Shown here: one piece after another, positions 19,069-27,918 of the stretch
How the letters are laid out: every line of letters begins with the position of its first letter
How positions within the stretch are numbered: position 1 is the first letter of the stretch
From: JAZRPG01 sp045649105
GTDB taxonomy: Bacteria; Bacillota; Clostridia; Oscillospirales; JAAYXM01
Direction: 5' to 3'
Assembly: GCA_045649105.1 (NCBI GenBank)
Contig: JAZRPG010000041.1
Span: 24,152 to 88,151, forward strand
Length of the DNA stretch: 64,000 nucleotides
Program-made: the position numbers and the translations under genes
Notes under the pieces: model-generated
Database searches by the model: none
Seen by the model: only the letters and a program-made list of their open reading frames with translations
What the model was told of the DNA's origin: nothing

Positions 19069-19410
19069 TTAGGCCATTTGTGTATTGAGCGTCTCTCCCC
19101 CGAGAATGTGGAAATGGAGATGCGAAACCGTCTGACCTGCGTCCGCTCCGCAGTTTGAAACTACACGATAGCCACCGTGAAGGTTCTGCTCACGCGCAAT
19201 TTTTGCAATAACTTCAAAAATATGCGCAACGACAGCTGAATTACTTTCATCTATTTCCGCTACTGACGCAATATGCTCCTTCGGGATAACGAGAATATGC
19301 ATCTTTGCCTGCGGAGAAATATCGAAAAATGCAACCACGCGCTCATCCTCATATGCCTTTTTCGACGGGATTTCCCCTGCCACTATTTTGCAAAAAATAC
19401 AATCTGACAT
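19069..19410 (-). CDS. HIT family nucleotide-binding hydrolase
   Basis: 113 residues. Starts DCIFCKIVAGEIPS and carries the histidine triad SHLHFHILGG (His97, His99, His101), matching Hint/HinT-type phosphoramidate hydrolases such as those acting on adenosine 5'-phosphoramidates. Immediately downstream of alaS (12-nt gap), probably one transcript. HinT enzymes can hydrolyse aminoacyl-AMP, which may explain the pairing with a tRNA synthetase (inference). Confidence 0.92.
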   Translation of the reverse strand: MSDCIFCKIVAGEIPSKKAYEDERVVAFFDISPQAKMHILVIPKEHIASVAEIDESNSAVVAHIFEVIAKIAREQNLHGGYRVVSNCGADAGQTVSHLHFHILGGETLNTQMA

Positions 19411-19422
19411 AATCCTTTTCTC

Positions 19423-22059
19423 CTACTGAATATTCTTTTTAACAAATTCACGCGCTACATCGAGAGCTGCCTGAAGCTTTGTAACATCGTTTCCGCCGGC
19501 CATTGCGAAATCCGGCTTTCCGCCACCGTTTCCGCCTGCAGCCTGTGCTGTTTCGCGAATAAGATTTCCCGCTTTTATTCCGCGCGATACGGCATCCTTT
19601 CCGCAGCTTGCGGTAAATACGATTTTTCCGCCTGCAACTCCGGCAAGTACTGCTACAATGCTTGTATCAAGACTGCGAAGCTCATCGCCGATTGCGCGAA
19701 GGTCATCGCCCTTTACACCTTCAATCGACTTTGTGATGAATTTAATTCCGGATATATCTTCCGCATCTGCGAGATACTCACGCGCATTATTTTGTGCAAG
19801 CTTTGAATTCATATCGGAGATTTCCTGACGAAGGGCACGAAGCTCCTCTGCGCAGTGCTCAGCTTTTGATACAATCTCCTTCGGCGCTGCCTTAAGTGCT
19901 GCAGAAACATCGCCGATTGTATTTTCAAGCTCTCCGATTCTTTCAAGGACTGCCATTCCGCATATCGCCTCTATTCTGCGGACACCTGCCGCAACGGACG
20001 ACTCAGAAACTATCTTAAAGAGGCCGGCTTTTGCAACATTATCAAGATGCGTTCCTCCGCACAGCTCAATCGAGTAATCGCCCATTTTTACAACGCGGAC
20101 AATATTTCCGTATTTCTCGCCAAACAGTGCCATTGCGCCGAGCTTCTTCGCCTCATCAACAGGCATTTCCGAAACGGAAACAGAAAGACCGGACAAAATC
20201 GCGGCGTTCACTTTCTTTTCTACAGCCGAAAGCTCCTCATCAGTCATCTGTGAAAAATGCGCAAAGTCAAACCTTATACTGTCAGGCCCGACAAGTGAGC
20301 CTGCCTGCTCAACATGTGAGCCGAGCACATCACGAAGCGCCTTCTGCAGAAGATGCGTAGACGAGTGCGCACGCATAATCGCCTCGCGTCTTTCCGTATC
20401 GACGCTTGCCGTTACAGTTTCGCCGCTTTCTATTATTCCGTCTGCAACAACACCTATATGCAAGAACTTACCGTCTTTTGTCTTCTTGACATCAGATATC
20501 TTCAAAGAGCCGTTCTTTGCCTGTATTTTTCCCGTATCTGCAAGCTGTCCGCCGGACTCTGCGTAGAACGGTGTTCTGTCCAAAACGAGCTGAACGCGGG
20601 CACCCTCACTCGCTGCAGAGGCAAGCTCGTCACCCGTTACGATGGCAAGCACTTTTGCTTCACACGAGAGCGCATCATATCCCGCAAACTCGGTCTTTAC
20701 GTCCTTGTCAAGGCCAAGGTCAAGCTTTTCCCAGGCAAAATCTCCGAGCGCCGCCTGTGCTGCACGGGCGCGCTGTCTCTGCTCATTGAGACATGCATCA
20801 AACCTGTCATGGTCAACCGACATGCCATGCTCCTCTAAAATTTCAAGAGTCAGATCTATGGGGAATCCGAATGTATCAGCGAGCTTAAATGCATCGTCTC
20901 CTGAGAGGATTTTCTCTCCATTTGCCTTATGCTTCTTTATCATATCTTCAAGAATTGAGAGGCCGGCATCTATCGTCCTGTTAAATCCGTCCTCCTCCAT
21001 GCGGATTACCTTCTTAATATAATCCGCCTTTTCGACAAGCTCAGGATACGCGCCGCCGCTCTCAGTTATAACAGTGCTGCAGACATCATGCAGGAAAGTA
21101 CCCTTTATTCCGAGCAGACGACCGTGACGTGCGGCACGGCGCAATAAGCGGCGAAGGACATAGCCTCTGCCCTCGTTTGACGGCATAACTCCGTCGCACA
21201 CCATCATCGTTGTACTTCTGATATGGTCGGTAATTATGCGGAGCGAAATGTCAGTTTTTTCATCTGCGCCATACTTCACATTTGCAATTCGCGAGATATG
21301 CTCCATGATATTCTTTACCGTATCAACCTCAAAGAGCGACTTTACACCCTGCATTATGCATGCAAGGCGCTCAAGACCCATTCCCGTATCTATATTTTTC
21401 TGAACAAGCTCTGTATAGTTATTATTTCCGTCGTTGTGAAACTGCGTAAAAACAAGGTTCCAGAATTCTACATATCTGTCGCAATCACAGCCTACGGCGC
21501 AATCGGGCGAGCCGCATCCGTGCTCCTCTCCGCGGTCAAAGTATATTTCCGAGCACGGACCGCAAGGACCTGCGCCTATCTCCCAGAAATTATCCTCCTT
21601 GCCGAGGCGGACCATATGGCTCTCTGCGACGCCTATGTCGCGAGTCCACATCTCGAATGTTTCATCGTCATCCTGATAGACGGATACATAAAGCTTATCT
21701 GTGGGGATTTGCAGAACTTCGGTCACAAACTCCCATGCCCATCTCGTGGCGTCCTTTTTAAAATAATCGCCGAAAGAGAAATTACCGAGCATTTCAAAAA
21801 ATGTACCGTGTCTTGAGGTTTTTCCGACGCGCTCTATATCCGGCGTACGGATACATTTCTGGCATGTGGTGACACGTGTGCGCGGCGGCGTAATCTCTCC
21901 GGAGAAATACGGCTTCATCGGCGCCATGCCTGAATTTATAAGTAAAAGCGAGTTGTCCCCCTGCGGCAGAAGCGGAAAGCTCGGCAAACGCAGATGCCCC
22001 TTGCTTTCAAAAAAGTCCAGGAATTTTTCTCTCAACTCGTTTAGTCCCATGTACTGCAT
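19423..22059 (-). CDS. alaS: alanyl-tRNA synthetase
   Basis: 878 residues from the chosen start. Class II core: FFESKGHLRLPSFPLLPQG, INSGMAPMKPYF and TCQKCIRTPDIERVGKTSRH; editing domain with HSSTHLLQKAL and CGGTHLDNVA; C-terminal oligomerisation/DHHA1 segment GGNGGGKPDFAMAGG. The ATG at 22059 has GGAGG 5-6 nt upstream, better than the ORF-start ATG at 22083. No T-box leader is present upstream (22084-22190 was examined). Confidence 0.96.
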   Translation of the reverse strand: MQYMGLNELREKFLDFFESKGHLRLPSFPLLPQGDNSLLLINSGMAPMKPYFSGEITPPRTRVTTCQKCIRTPDIERVGKTSRHGTFFEMLGNFSFGDYFKKDATRWAWEFVTEVLQIPTDKLYVSVYQDDDETFEMWTRDIGVAESHMVRLGKEDNFWEIGAGPCGPCSEIYFDRGEEHGCGSPDCAVGCDCDRYVEFWNLVFTQFHNDGNNNYTELVQKNIDTGMGLERLACIMQGVKSLFEVDTVKNIMEHISRIANVKYGADEKTDISLRIITDHIRSTTMMVCDGVMPSNEGRGYVLRRLLRRAARHGRLLGIKGTFLHDVCSTVITESGGAYPELVEKADYIKKVIRMEEDGFNRTIDAGLSILEDMIKKHKANGEKILSGDDAFKLADTFGFPIDLTLEILEEHGMSVDHDRFDACLNEQRQRARAAQAALGDFAWEKLDLGLDKDVKTEFAGYDALSCEAKVLAIVTGDELASAASEGARVQLVLDRTPFYAESGGQLADTGKIQAKNGSLKISDVKKTKDGKFLHIGVVADGIIESGETVTASVDTERREAIMRAHSSTHLLQKALRDVLGSHVEQAGSLVGPDSIRFDFAHFSQMTDEELSAVEKKVNAAILSGLSVSVSEMPVDEAKKLGAMALFGEKYGNIVRVVKMGDYSIELCGGTHLDNVAKAGLFKIVSESSVAAGVRRIEAICGMAVLERIGELENTIGDVSAALKAAPKEIVSKAEHCAEELRALRQEISDMNSKLAQNNAREYLADAEDISGIKFITKSIEGVKGDDLRAIGDELRSLDTSIVAVLAGVAGGKIVFTASCGKDAVSRGIKAGNLIRETAQAAGGNGGGKPDFAMAGGNDVTKLQAALDVAREFVKKNIQ

Positions 22060-22195
22060 ATTAACCTCCGAAATGCAAAACAAAAAATTTTAAAAACACA
22101 TGCTTTTATTATACCACATTGAAATTTCATGTCAATATTATGCTCTGACTGCTTTATCAAGTCATTATTAATATTTCAAAACACTTAGAATGCAC

Positions 22196-22224
22196 TTGTA
22201 TTCGTCCCGGAAATGGCTTATAAT
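22196..22224 (+). promoter_or_regulatory. promoter of the solute-binding lipoprotein gene
   Basis: TTGTAT, 17-nt spacer, TATAAT, 34 nt upstream of the ATG. Confidence 0.6.
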
Positions 22225-22257
22225 ATCTTTATTATATAAAGGGAGTTGTCAATATAT

Positions 22258-23085
22258 ATGAAAAGAGTAATTTGCGCCGTTCTCGCAGCCATGACTTTGC
22301 TGCTCATGCTTTCTGCCTGCTCCTCCGGATATAAGGAGCCGCCAAAAGGCGGATTCATAGTAACAGAGCATTTTTCCGGATATAAGCTCGGCATAATCAA
22401 AAACCAAATCGAACCCTCAACTGTAAAAGAAAAAATAGAAAACCCTAAAATAGTCTCATATAATTCTGTCGACGACGGACTGAACGCGCTTCGCGACAAG
22501 CAGATACACGGACTCGTGCTTCCTGCAATTTACGCAAACAATGCCATTGAGAAAAGCAGCGACTTCAAAAAACTCATGGATACATTTGAGAAAAAAGAGC
22601 TCTGTGCAATATCCATGGACACCTCAAAATTAATAATGCCGATTGATGCCGCCATTACTCTCATCAAAAGCAACGGCACTATCGACAAAATAGTTGCAAA
22701 GCATATTCAGAACGCAGAACATGCCGATGAATACACCGCACCCACTAATTATAATAAGGTAAGCGGACGCACCATTACTGTCGGACTGAGCAACGAAAGC
22801 GCTTTCCCGTACACATATCGCGATACAGTCGGCGATATTGTCGGAATCAATATAGATGTAGCACGCGAAATTGCAGCAGACTGTGCCGCTGAGCTTGTAA
22901 TTAAGGAATACCCCGAAAACAAGCTTACCGAGGCTCTTGAAAACGGAGAAGTTGACTTTATAATGTCACAGTTTTCCAAAAAGGAGGACGCGCCAAAATC
23001 TCATATCTACTCTGATTCATATTTTGATGCATCAACCTATATTCTTCTCAGAAGCCCGCTTGCAGATGTAAATAAAGAAAAATAA
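22258..23085 (+). CDS. orphan solute-binding lipoprotein (SBP family 3-like)
   Basis: 275 residues. Signal peptide with lipobox LMLSACSS, so lipid-anchored at the outer membrane face. Residues ~170-272 (ITVGLSNESAFPYTYRD, GINIDVAREIAADCAAELV, NGEVDFIMSQFSKKEDA) match the N-lobe of family 3 binding proteins for amino acids or related solutes. Residues ~35-155 look like another partial periplasmic-binding fold (LRDKQIHGLVLPAIY, DAAITLIKSNGTIDKI). No permease or ATPase is adjacent. The ATG at 22258 is preferred; the TTG at 22246 abuts the GGGAG site. A sensing or accessory role is possible. Confidence 0.65.
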   Translation: MKRVICAVLAAMTLLLMLSACSSGYKEPPKGGFIVTEHFSGYKLGIIKNQIEPSTVKEKIENPKIVSYNSVDDGLNALRDKQIHGLVLPAIYANNAIEKSSDFKKLMDTFEKKELCAISMDTSKLIMPIDAAITLIKSNGTIDKIVAKHIQNAEHADEYTAPTNYNKVSGRTITVGLSNESAFPYTYRDTVGDIVGINIDVAREIAADCAAELVIKEYPENKLTEALENGEVDFIMSQFSKKEDAPKSHIYSDSYFDASTYILLRSPLADVNKEK

Positions 23086-23094
23086 ACGGAGCGA

Positions 23095-23144
23095 AATAAC
23101 AAGGAGTGTATTACCGCTTTTGCGGCAATACACTCCTTGTTATT
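23095..23144. terminator. long bidirectional terminator between the lipoprotein gene and fumC
   Basis: 23-bp stem (23095-23117 with 23122-23144) with one A-C mismatch and a TTTT loop; A/T-rich ends on both sides, placed between convergent genes. Confidence 0.85.
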
Positions 23145-23153
23145 TAAATTATG

Positions 23154-24530
23154 TTATACCATTTCTTCCGGATGAAACACCTCGTCAAACTGTTGCGCAG
23201 TAAGAAATCCGAGTTCAACACACGCTTCCTTTAAAGAAATATTGTCTGCAAATGCCTTTTTTGCAGTTTTGGCGGCATTTTCATATCCGATATAAGGATT
23301 AAGCGCAGTTACAAGCATAAGAGAGTTATGCAGATTGTGATGCATTTTTTCCTTGTTCGCTTTAATCCCGGAAGCACAGTTTTTGTTAAATGACTCAATC
23401 GCCTCCGAAAGAAGCCTTGCCGACTGCAGAAAATTATATATACAAACCGGCATAAAGACATTAAGCTCAAAATTTCCCTGAGATGCGGCAAGTCCGACCG
23501 CCACGTCATTCCCCATCACCTGAACTGCGACCATTGTAACCGCTTCGCACTGAGTCGGGTTCACTTTCCCCGGCATGATGGATGAGCCCGGCTCATTCTC
23601 AGGAATAAAAATCTCTCCGAGTCCGTCTCTCGGACCTGACGCGAGCCAACGGACATCATTTGCAATTTTCATCATATCGCAGGCAAGCGCCTTAATTGCG
23701 CCATGCGCAAACACGAGCTCATCCTTTGATGTGAGTGAATGAAACTTGTTCGGCGCCGTCCTGAACGGCTTGTGTGTAATATTGCTTACCTCACGCGCAA
23801 CAGTCTCTGAGAAAGACGCCGGTGCATTAAGGCCCGTTCCGACAGCTGTACCGCCGAGAGCAAGTTCGTAAAGCGGCTCTATTGAACTCCTGATAAGCTC
23901 GATATCTCTTTCAAGGCTTGCACGCCATCCGCTGATTTCCTGACTGAATTTAATGGGCGTTGCATCCTGAAGATGCGTTCTTCCGCTCTTCACTATTCCC
24001 TCATTCTCTTTCTCAAGGCGCCTGAATGTTTCTGCGAGCGCCTCAGCCGCAGGGATAAGCTTGTCCTCCAGAACAAGCACTGACGCAATGTGCATTGCAG
24101 TAGGGAATGTATCATTCGAGGATTGGCTCATGTTCACATCATCATTGGGGTGAAGCAGCTTTTTTTCTGCAATCTGATTCCCTCGGTTTGCTATAACCTC
24201 GTTTGCGTTCATGTTAGACTGCGTGCCCGAGCCTGTCTGCCACACAACAAGCGGAAAGTGGTCATTCAGCTCTCCGGACATCACCTCGTCACACGCTTTT
24301 GAAATTGCAGACATTTTTTCTTTTGTCATTTTTTCAGGGCGCAGTGCATTATTTGCAATCGCCGCCGCTTTTTTCAGCACGCCGAATGCATGAATTATCT
24401 GTGCCGGCATCGTTTCAATCCCGACACCGATTCTAAAATTCTCATGGCTCCTCTGTGTCTGCGCCGCCCAAAGACGGTCAGCCGGCACATTAACCTCGCC
24501 CATAGAATCATGTTCAACACGGTACTTCAT
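23154..24530 (-). CDS. fumC: class II fumarate hydratase
   Basis: 458 residues, the standard length. GSGTQSNMNANEV, SSNDTFPTAMHIA, GRTHLQDATPI and the fumarase/aspartase signature GSSIMPGKVNPTQCE are all visible. It interconverts fumarate and malate without an Fe-S cluster. Single gene flanked by terminators. The TGRTHLQDA motif and overall pattern favour fumarase over aspartase. Confidence 0.95.
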   Translation of the reverse strand: MKYRVEHDSMGEVNVPADRLWAAQTQRSHENFRIGVGIETMPAQIIHAFGVLKKAAAIANNALRPEKMTKEKMSAISKACDEVMSGELNDHFPLVVWQTGSGTQSNMNANEVIANRGNQIAEKKLLHPNDDVNMSQSSNDTFPTAMHIASVLVLEDKLIPAAEALAETFRRLEKENEGIVKSGRTHLQDATPIKFSQEISGWRASLERDIELIRSSIEPLYELALGGTAVGTGLNAPASFSETVAREVSNITHKPFRTAPNKFHSLTSKDELVFAHGAIKALACDMMKIANDVRWLASGPRDGLGEIFIPENEPGSSIMPGKVNPTQCEAVTMVAVQVMGNDVAVGLAASQGNFELNVFMPVCIYNFLQSARLLSEAIESFNKNCASGIKANKEKMHHNLHNSLMLVTALNPYIGYENAAKTAKKAFADNISLKEACVELGFLTAQQFDEVFHPEEMV

Positions 24531-24624
24531 ATTCTAACACCCTTTTCCTGCGTTTTCTAATTAATAAGTATATCACAGCACATATAAACAAGTAAATAGT
24601 TTTACTTTTTAAGTACATAAAAAT

Positions 24625-24647
24625 GCCGCCCGTGCAGGCGGCCTTTT
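24625..24647 (-). terminator. terminator of the EamA permease gene
   Basis: GCCGCC/GGCGGC stem (24625-24630 with 24637-24642), 6-nt loop, T-runs on both flanks; it separates the permease transcript from fumC. Confidence 0.75.
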
Positions 24648-24662
24648 TATATCTTTCTATTA

Positions 24663-25547
24663 CTATTCAAATATTTTTATGAGGAGCATTGACAGAAGGC
24701 ATATTACAACGCCCGCAACGCATTTAAACGAAACTTTTTCCTTATATACTATAGCACCTACTATTACAGTTACAACGGTTGCCCCGCCCATTACAAAGGT
24801 GAAAAGCACAGCCGAGGAAAGCATCGGCGTCAGTATCGTAACAAATTGCTGTACTATAAAGACAGCGAATGCAAGGAACAATGCATACAATATTATATTT
24901 TTAGAAAGCGGTTCTTTCTTTTCTCCCGTTGCTTCAATAGGCTTAAGCCCCAAGAATAAAATGACGGAGGGTATCAAAAATGTCATAAGCGAAAACATGG
25001 AGACATTGCCGTCCGGCTGTAATTCACCAAAAAGCTTCTGGCAAAACATGGTCATACCGTTTGAAACCAGACCTCCCAAAAGGTAAATCAACATTTTGGG
25101 AGAAAAGTGTCCGTATATCTTCTTGGAGGAATCAACAATCAAAACTGATGCTGCGAAAAATACGAATATACAAATAAACTGTATATAATTCATAGGTTCA
25201 TCAAAAACGAATATTCCCAACAGGCACGGAACAATAAGACCCGCTGTGCTGAAAATCGATGACAAAACCATCGTTCCGCCCTTTAATGCCTCAATCTGGA
25301 GCCAAGAAGAAATGGCAAGAAAAATTCCGGAAAATGTTGCAATAAGCAGTCCCTGCAAATTAAAGCCGCCGAAATCCCCCGCTATAATAAGGCTTACAAG
25401 AGCAAAACCTGCCGCGAGGAATTTTGAAATCATTATATACTTTATGTATGCATACATAGAGCCGGGCAGTTCAAGATTCGCCTTCTTACTGTAAAAGCTT
25501 TGCACAACACGCATGCAAATTATGATGACCAGATACAGAGCTATCAT
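24663..25547 (-). CDS. EamA/DMT-superfamily permease
   Basis: 294 residues with about ten hydrophobic segments in two repeats of five, the EamA architecture (PCLLGIFVFDEPMNYIQF in repeat 1; VVTVIVGAIVYKEKVSFK in repeat 2 matches the conserved ending of each repeat). Such transporters export or import amino acids or metabolites; substrate unknown. It is divergent from the aro operon across 488 nt and has its own promoter (25640-25667), so aromatic-metabolite transport is possible but unproven. Confidence 0.8.
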   Translation of the reverse strand: MIALYLVIIICMRVVQSFYSKKANLELPGSMYAYIKYIMISKFLAAGFALVSLIIAGDFGGFNLQGLLIATFSGIFLAISSWLQIEALKGGTMVLSSIFSTAGLIVPCLLGIFVFDEPMNYIQFICIFVFFAASVLIVDSSKKIYGHFSPKMLIYLLGGLVSNGMTMFCQKLFGELQPDGNVSMFSLMTFLIPSVILFLGLKPIEATGEKKEPLSKNIILYALFLAFAVFIVQQFVTILTPMLSSAVLFTFVMGGATVVTVIVGAIVYKEKVSFKCVAGVVICLLSMLLIKIFE

Positions 25548-25639
25548 TTTCTCCTATGCCCCCTATAAATGTTATGCGTTTATTATATATGTAGTCTTTT
25601 TGCAAACAGGCCAAAAACGAACCGATTGCAACACTCAGT

Positions 25640-25667
25640 ATTATACGCTAATAAAATAAATTGTCAA
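25640..25667 (-). promoter_or_regulatory. consensus promoter of the EamA permease gene
   Basis: Minus strand TTGACA, 16-nt spacer, TATAAT; a ~85-nt leader precedes the ATG at 25547. Confidence 0.7.
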
Positions 25668-25772
25668 GCAAAAAACAGAAAAAAAGTTCATGAAAATCGC
25701 AACCTTTTCAACTTCAGGACAAGACAGTTTAATCGGAAAAAATCAAAAAGAACTCCGAAATAATTATTTTCC

Positions 25773-25801
25773 TTGACAAATCGAAATTTCGGGTATATAA
25801 T
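25773..25801 (+). promoter_or_regulatory. consensus promoter of the aromatic operon
   Basis: Perfect TTGACA, 17-nt spacer, TATAAT. The spacer contains a 10-bp perfect palindrome CGAAATTTCG (25782-25791), a possible operator. Transcription would start near 25808, about 27 nt before the leader-peptide ATG and ~230 nt before aroF. Confidence 0.8.
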
Positions 25802-25834
25802 ATCTACCAATAATAAAGAAAGGAAGAATCGCAT

Positions 25835-25918
25835 ATGCCAGTAGCGCTTAACACAAAACGCAATCGATTTTATTTTAGCCATCCGTGCGGTTTTTCATTC
25901 TTTGCAAAAACCCGTTAA
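25835..25918 (+). CDS. aromatic-operon leader peptide (Phe/Tyr-rich, 27 aa)
   Basis: Short ORF just downstream of the aro promoter, with GAAAGGAAG 8 nt before its ATG. Residues 12-14 are Phe-Tyr-Phe and residues 20, 22 and 23 are Phe: five Phe and one Tyr in a 12-residue stretch (RFYFSHPCGFSFF). No Trp. It is followed by an intrinsic terminator (25969-26016) ahead of aroF, and codons 16-19 can base-pair with the terminator's 5' arm. This is the arrangement of amino-acid attenuators such as enterobacterial pheA/pheST leaders. The ORF and hairpins are seen; the regulatory role is inferred. Confidence 0.75.
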   Translation: MPVALNTKRNRFYFSHPCGFSFFAKTR

Positions 25919-25968
25919 ATCGATGGCTTATGAGCTGTCGGCTTGATGGCAATTACAAAGTAAACTGA

Positions 25969-26016
25969 AGTCCGCACGGAATTTGATTTCAAATCAAAAT
26001 CGTGCGGACTTTTTTT
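25969..26016 (+). terminator. attenuator terminator before aroF
   Basis: 10-bp stem AGTCCGCACG/CGTGCGGACT (25969-25978 with 26001-26010), inner A/T stem, then seven T. Competing pairings: 25882-25890 (in the leader ORF) with 25972-25980, 9 perfect bp; and more weakly 25936-25944 with 25968-25976. A third pairing, 25877-25883 with 25922-25928 (7 bp), could hold the leader segment away from the terminator. Confidence 0.8.
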
Positions 26017-26035
26017 AGTAAGGAGATTATAGATT

Positions 26036-27064
26036 ATGAATTTGATATTTGAAAGAAAACTTCCCATACCGAAAGAGATTAAAGAGATGTGTCCGTTATC
26101 ACCGGACTTAAGTAGAATAATCAAAGAAAGAGAAAAGGAAATTGCGGATATCTTCACAGGAAAGAGCAATAAGCTCATCCTTATAATCGGCCCCTGCTCC
26201 GCCGATAACGAAGACAGCGTCATAGATTATATTACAAGGCTTAGGCGCGTGCAGGAAAAGGTTTCTGATAAAATCTTTATCATTCCGCGAATTTACACGA
26301 ACAAGCCGCGGACAACAGGCGACGGCTACAAGGGCATGCTTCATCAGCCCAATCCTACCGAAAAGCCTGATATGCTAAAGGGCATTATGATGATTCGTGA
26401 TTTGCATATAAGAGCAATCAAGGAAACAGGCTTTTCATGTGCAGACGAGATGCTCTACCCTGAAAATTACAGGTATCTGGATGACATTTTAGCCTATGTT
26501 GCAATCGGTGCAAGAAGCGTCGAAAATCAGCAGCACAGATTAACGGCAAGCGGAATCTCCATCCCTGTCGGAATGAAGAATCCCACAAGCGGAGATTTAT
26601 CCGTTATGATGAACGCAATAAAGGCAGCTCAGCACAAGCATACATTCATATACCGCGGCTGGGAAGTACATTCTCAGGGAAACCCATTGTCACACGCGAT
26701 TCTTCGCGGATATGTAAACAAGCACGGTCAGTCGCTTCCGAACTACCATTACGAAGACCTTGAACTTCTGTGCAAGTTATACAGCGAATCAGGCCTTGAA
26801 AACCCGGGCGTAATCATCGATACAAACCACTCAAATTCAGGAAAGCAAGCACTTCAGCAAATGCGCATCGCAAAGGATGTTATGCACAGCACAAGACACG
26901 ACAGCGCCATCAAGAAGCTTGTAAAAGGCTTTATGATTGAAAGCTATATCGAAGACGGCGCTCAAAAAATCGGCGAGTGTATCTACGGTAAATCCATAAC
27001 GGACCCGTGCCTTGGCTGGGAAAAGAGCGAAAAGCTTATTTTCGATTTAGCGGAATTAGTCTAA
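26036..27064 (+). CDS. aroF: 3-deoxy-7-phosphoheptulonate synthase, AroFGH type
   Basis: 342 residues. LIIGPCSADNED, IPRIYTNKPRTTGDGYKG, ARSVENQQHRLTASG, MKNPTSGDLSVMMNAI and VIIDTNHSNSGK match the E. coli AroF/G/H branch of type I DAHP synthases. It condenses PEP and erythrose 4-phosphate, the first shikimate step. AAGGAG lies 10 nt before the ATG, right after the attenuator T-run. First structural gene of the operon, so attenuation would control the whole pathway. Feedback specificity (Phe or Tyr) cannot be read by eye. Confidence 0.95.
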   Translation: MNLIFERKLPIPKEIKEMCPLSPDLSRIIKEREKEIADIFTGKSNKLILIIGPCSADNEDSVIDYITRLRRVQEKVSDKIFIIPRIYTNKPRTTGDGYKGMLHQPNPTEKPDMLKGIMMIRDLHIRAIKETGFSCADEMLYPENYRYLDDILAYVAIGARSVENQQHRLTASGISIPVGMKNPTSGDLSVMMNAIKAAQHKHTFIYRGWEVHSQGNPLSHAILRGYVNKHGQSLPNYHYEDLELLCKLYSESGLENPGVIIDTNHSNSGKQALQQMRIAKDVMHSTRHDSAIKKLVKGFMIESYIEDGAQKIGECIYGKSITDPCLGWEKSEKLIFDLAELV

Positions 27065-27081
27065 GGAAAGGAAAAAGACAA

Positions 27082-27918
27082 ATGAAAATAGGAATTATAG
27101 GACTCGGACTTATCGGCGGCTCCATGGCAAAAGCAATAAGACTTAATACTGACCATTATGTTTTAGGAATGGATATTGACCGAAAGATAGTAACAAAAGC
27201 AAAAATCATAGAGGCAATAAATGAGGAGCTTACGGAGGAAAACATCGGCGAATGCGATATGCTTATCCTGGCACTATACCCCGATGCAACTGTCAATACG
27301 GTCAAAAAATACGCCCATCTGATTAAAAAGGGCGCATACCTTATTGATTGCGGCGGTGTTAAAGAAAAGGTATGTGACAATATCCCTGAAATCGCAAGAG
27401 AAAACGGATTTATATTTGTCGGCGGGCATCCCATGGCAGGTATTGAGAAAATTGGCTTTAAGTACTCAAATGCCGAGATTTTTACAGAAGCATCCATGAT
27501 TTTAACACCCGATGATAATGTAAAGGTTGAGGACCTTGTCAATATAAAAATATTCTTCCTCTCAATAGGTTTCGGCAAAATAACGGTGAAAACGGCAAAG
27601 GACCATGACAGAATAATCGCTTATACCTCTCAGCTTGCCCATGTACTCTCAAACGCTTATGTAAAAAGCGAAACAGCAAAGGAGCATAGGGGCTTATCGG
27701 CAGGAAGCTTTAAGGACCTGACAAGAGTTGCGTATCTTAACGAAACAATGTGGACCGAGCTGTTTTTTGAAAACAAAAACAATCTTATTTCTGAGCTTGA
27801 CACGCTTATAAATAACCTTGGCGAATACAAGTCCGCACTTGAAAAAAATGACGAAGACAAACTGAAGGAACTTCTCAGAATCGGAAGAGAAACAAAAGAG
27901 GCGCTTGACAATGAATAG
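27082..27918 (+). CDS. tyrA: prephenate (or arogenate) dehydrogenase
   Basis: 278 residues from the ATG at 27082, chosen because AAGGAAAGGAA precedes it and MKIGIIGLGLIGGSMAKAI is the conserved NAD-binding N-terminus; the longer ORF reading adds an unrelated 25-residue tail. Further motifs: DCGGVKEKV, GGHPMAGIEKIG, and SQLAHVLSNAY. It catalyses oxidative decarboxylation toward tyrosine. No ACT domain follows. Cofactor and prephenate/arogenate preference are not determinable here. Confidence 0.92.
   Translation: MKIGIIGLGLIGGSMAKAIRLNTDHYVLGMDIDRKIVTKAKIIEAINEELTEENIGECDMLILALYPDATVNTVKKYAHLIKKGAYLIDCGGVKEKVCDNIPEIARENGFIFVGGHPMAGIEKIGFKYSNAEIFTEASMILTPDDNVKVEDLVNIKIFFLSIGFGKITVKTAKDHDRIIAYTSQLAHVLSNAYVKSETAKEHRGLSAGSFKDLTRVAYLNETMWTELFFENKNNLISELDTLINNLGEYKSALEKNDEDKLKELLRIGRETKEALDNE

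Noticed and set aside
22084..22190. T-box upstream of alaS
   Set aside because: No TGG-ACCGCG-like box, no Stem I features and the gap is too short.
25922..25950. Direct repeat GATGGC in the aro leader as a protein-binding repeat
   Set aside because: Two 6-mers 17 nt apart are too short to support a site; the first is better explained by pairing with the leader ORF.
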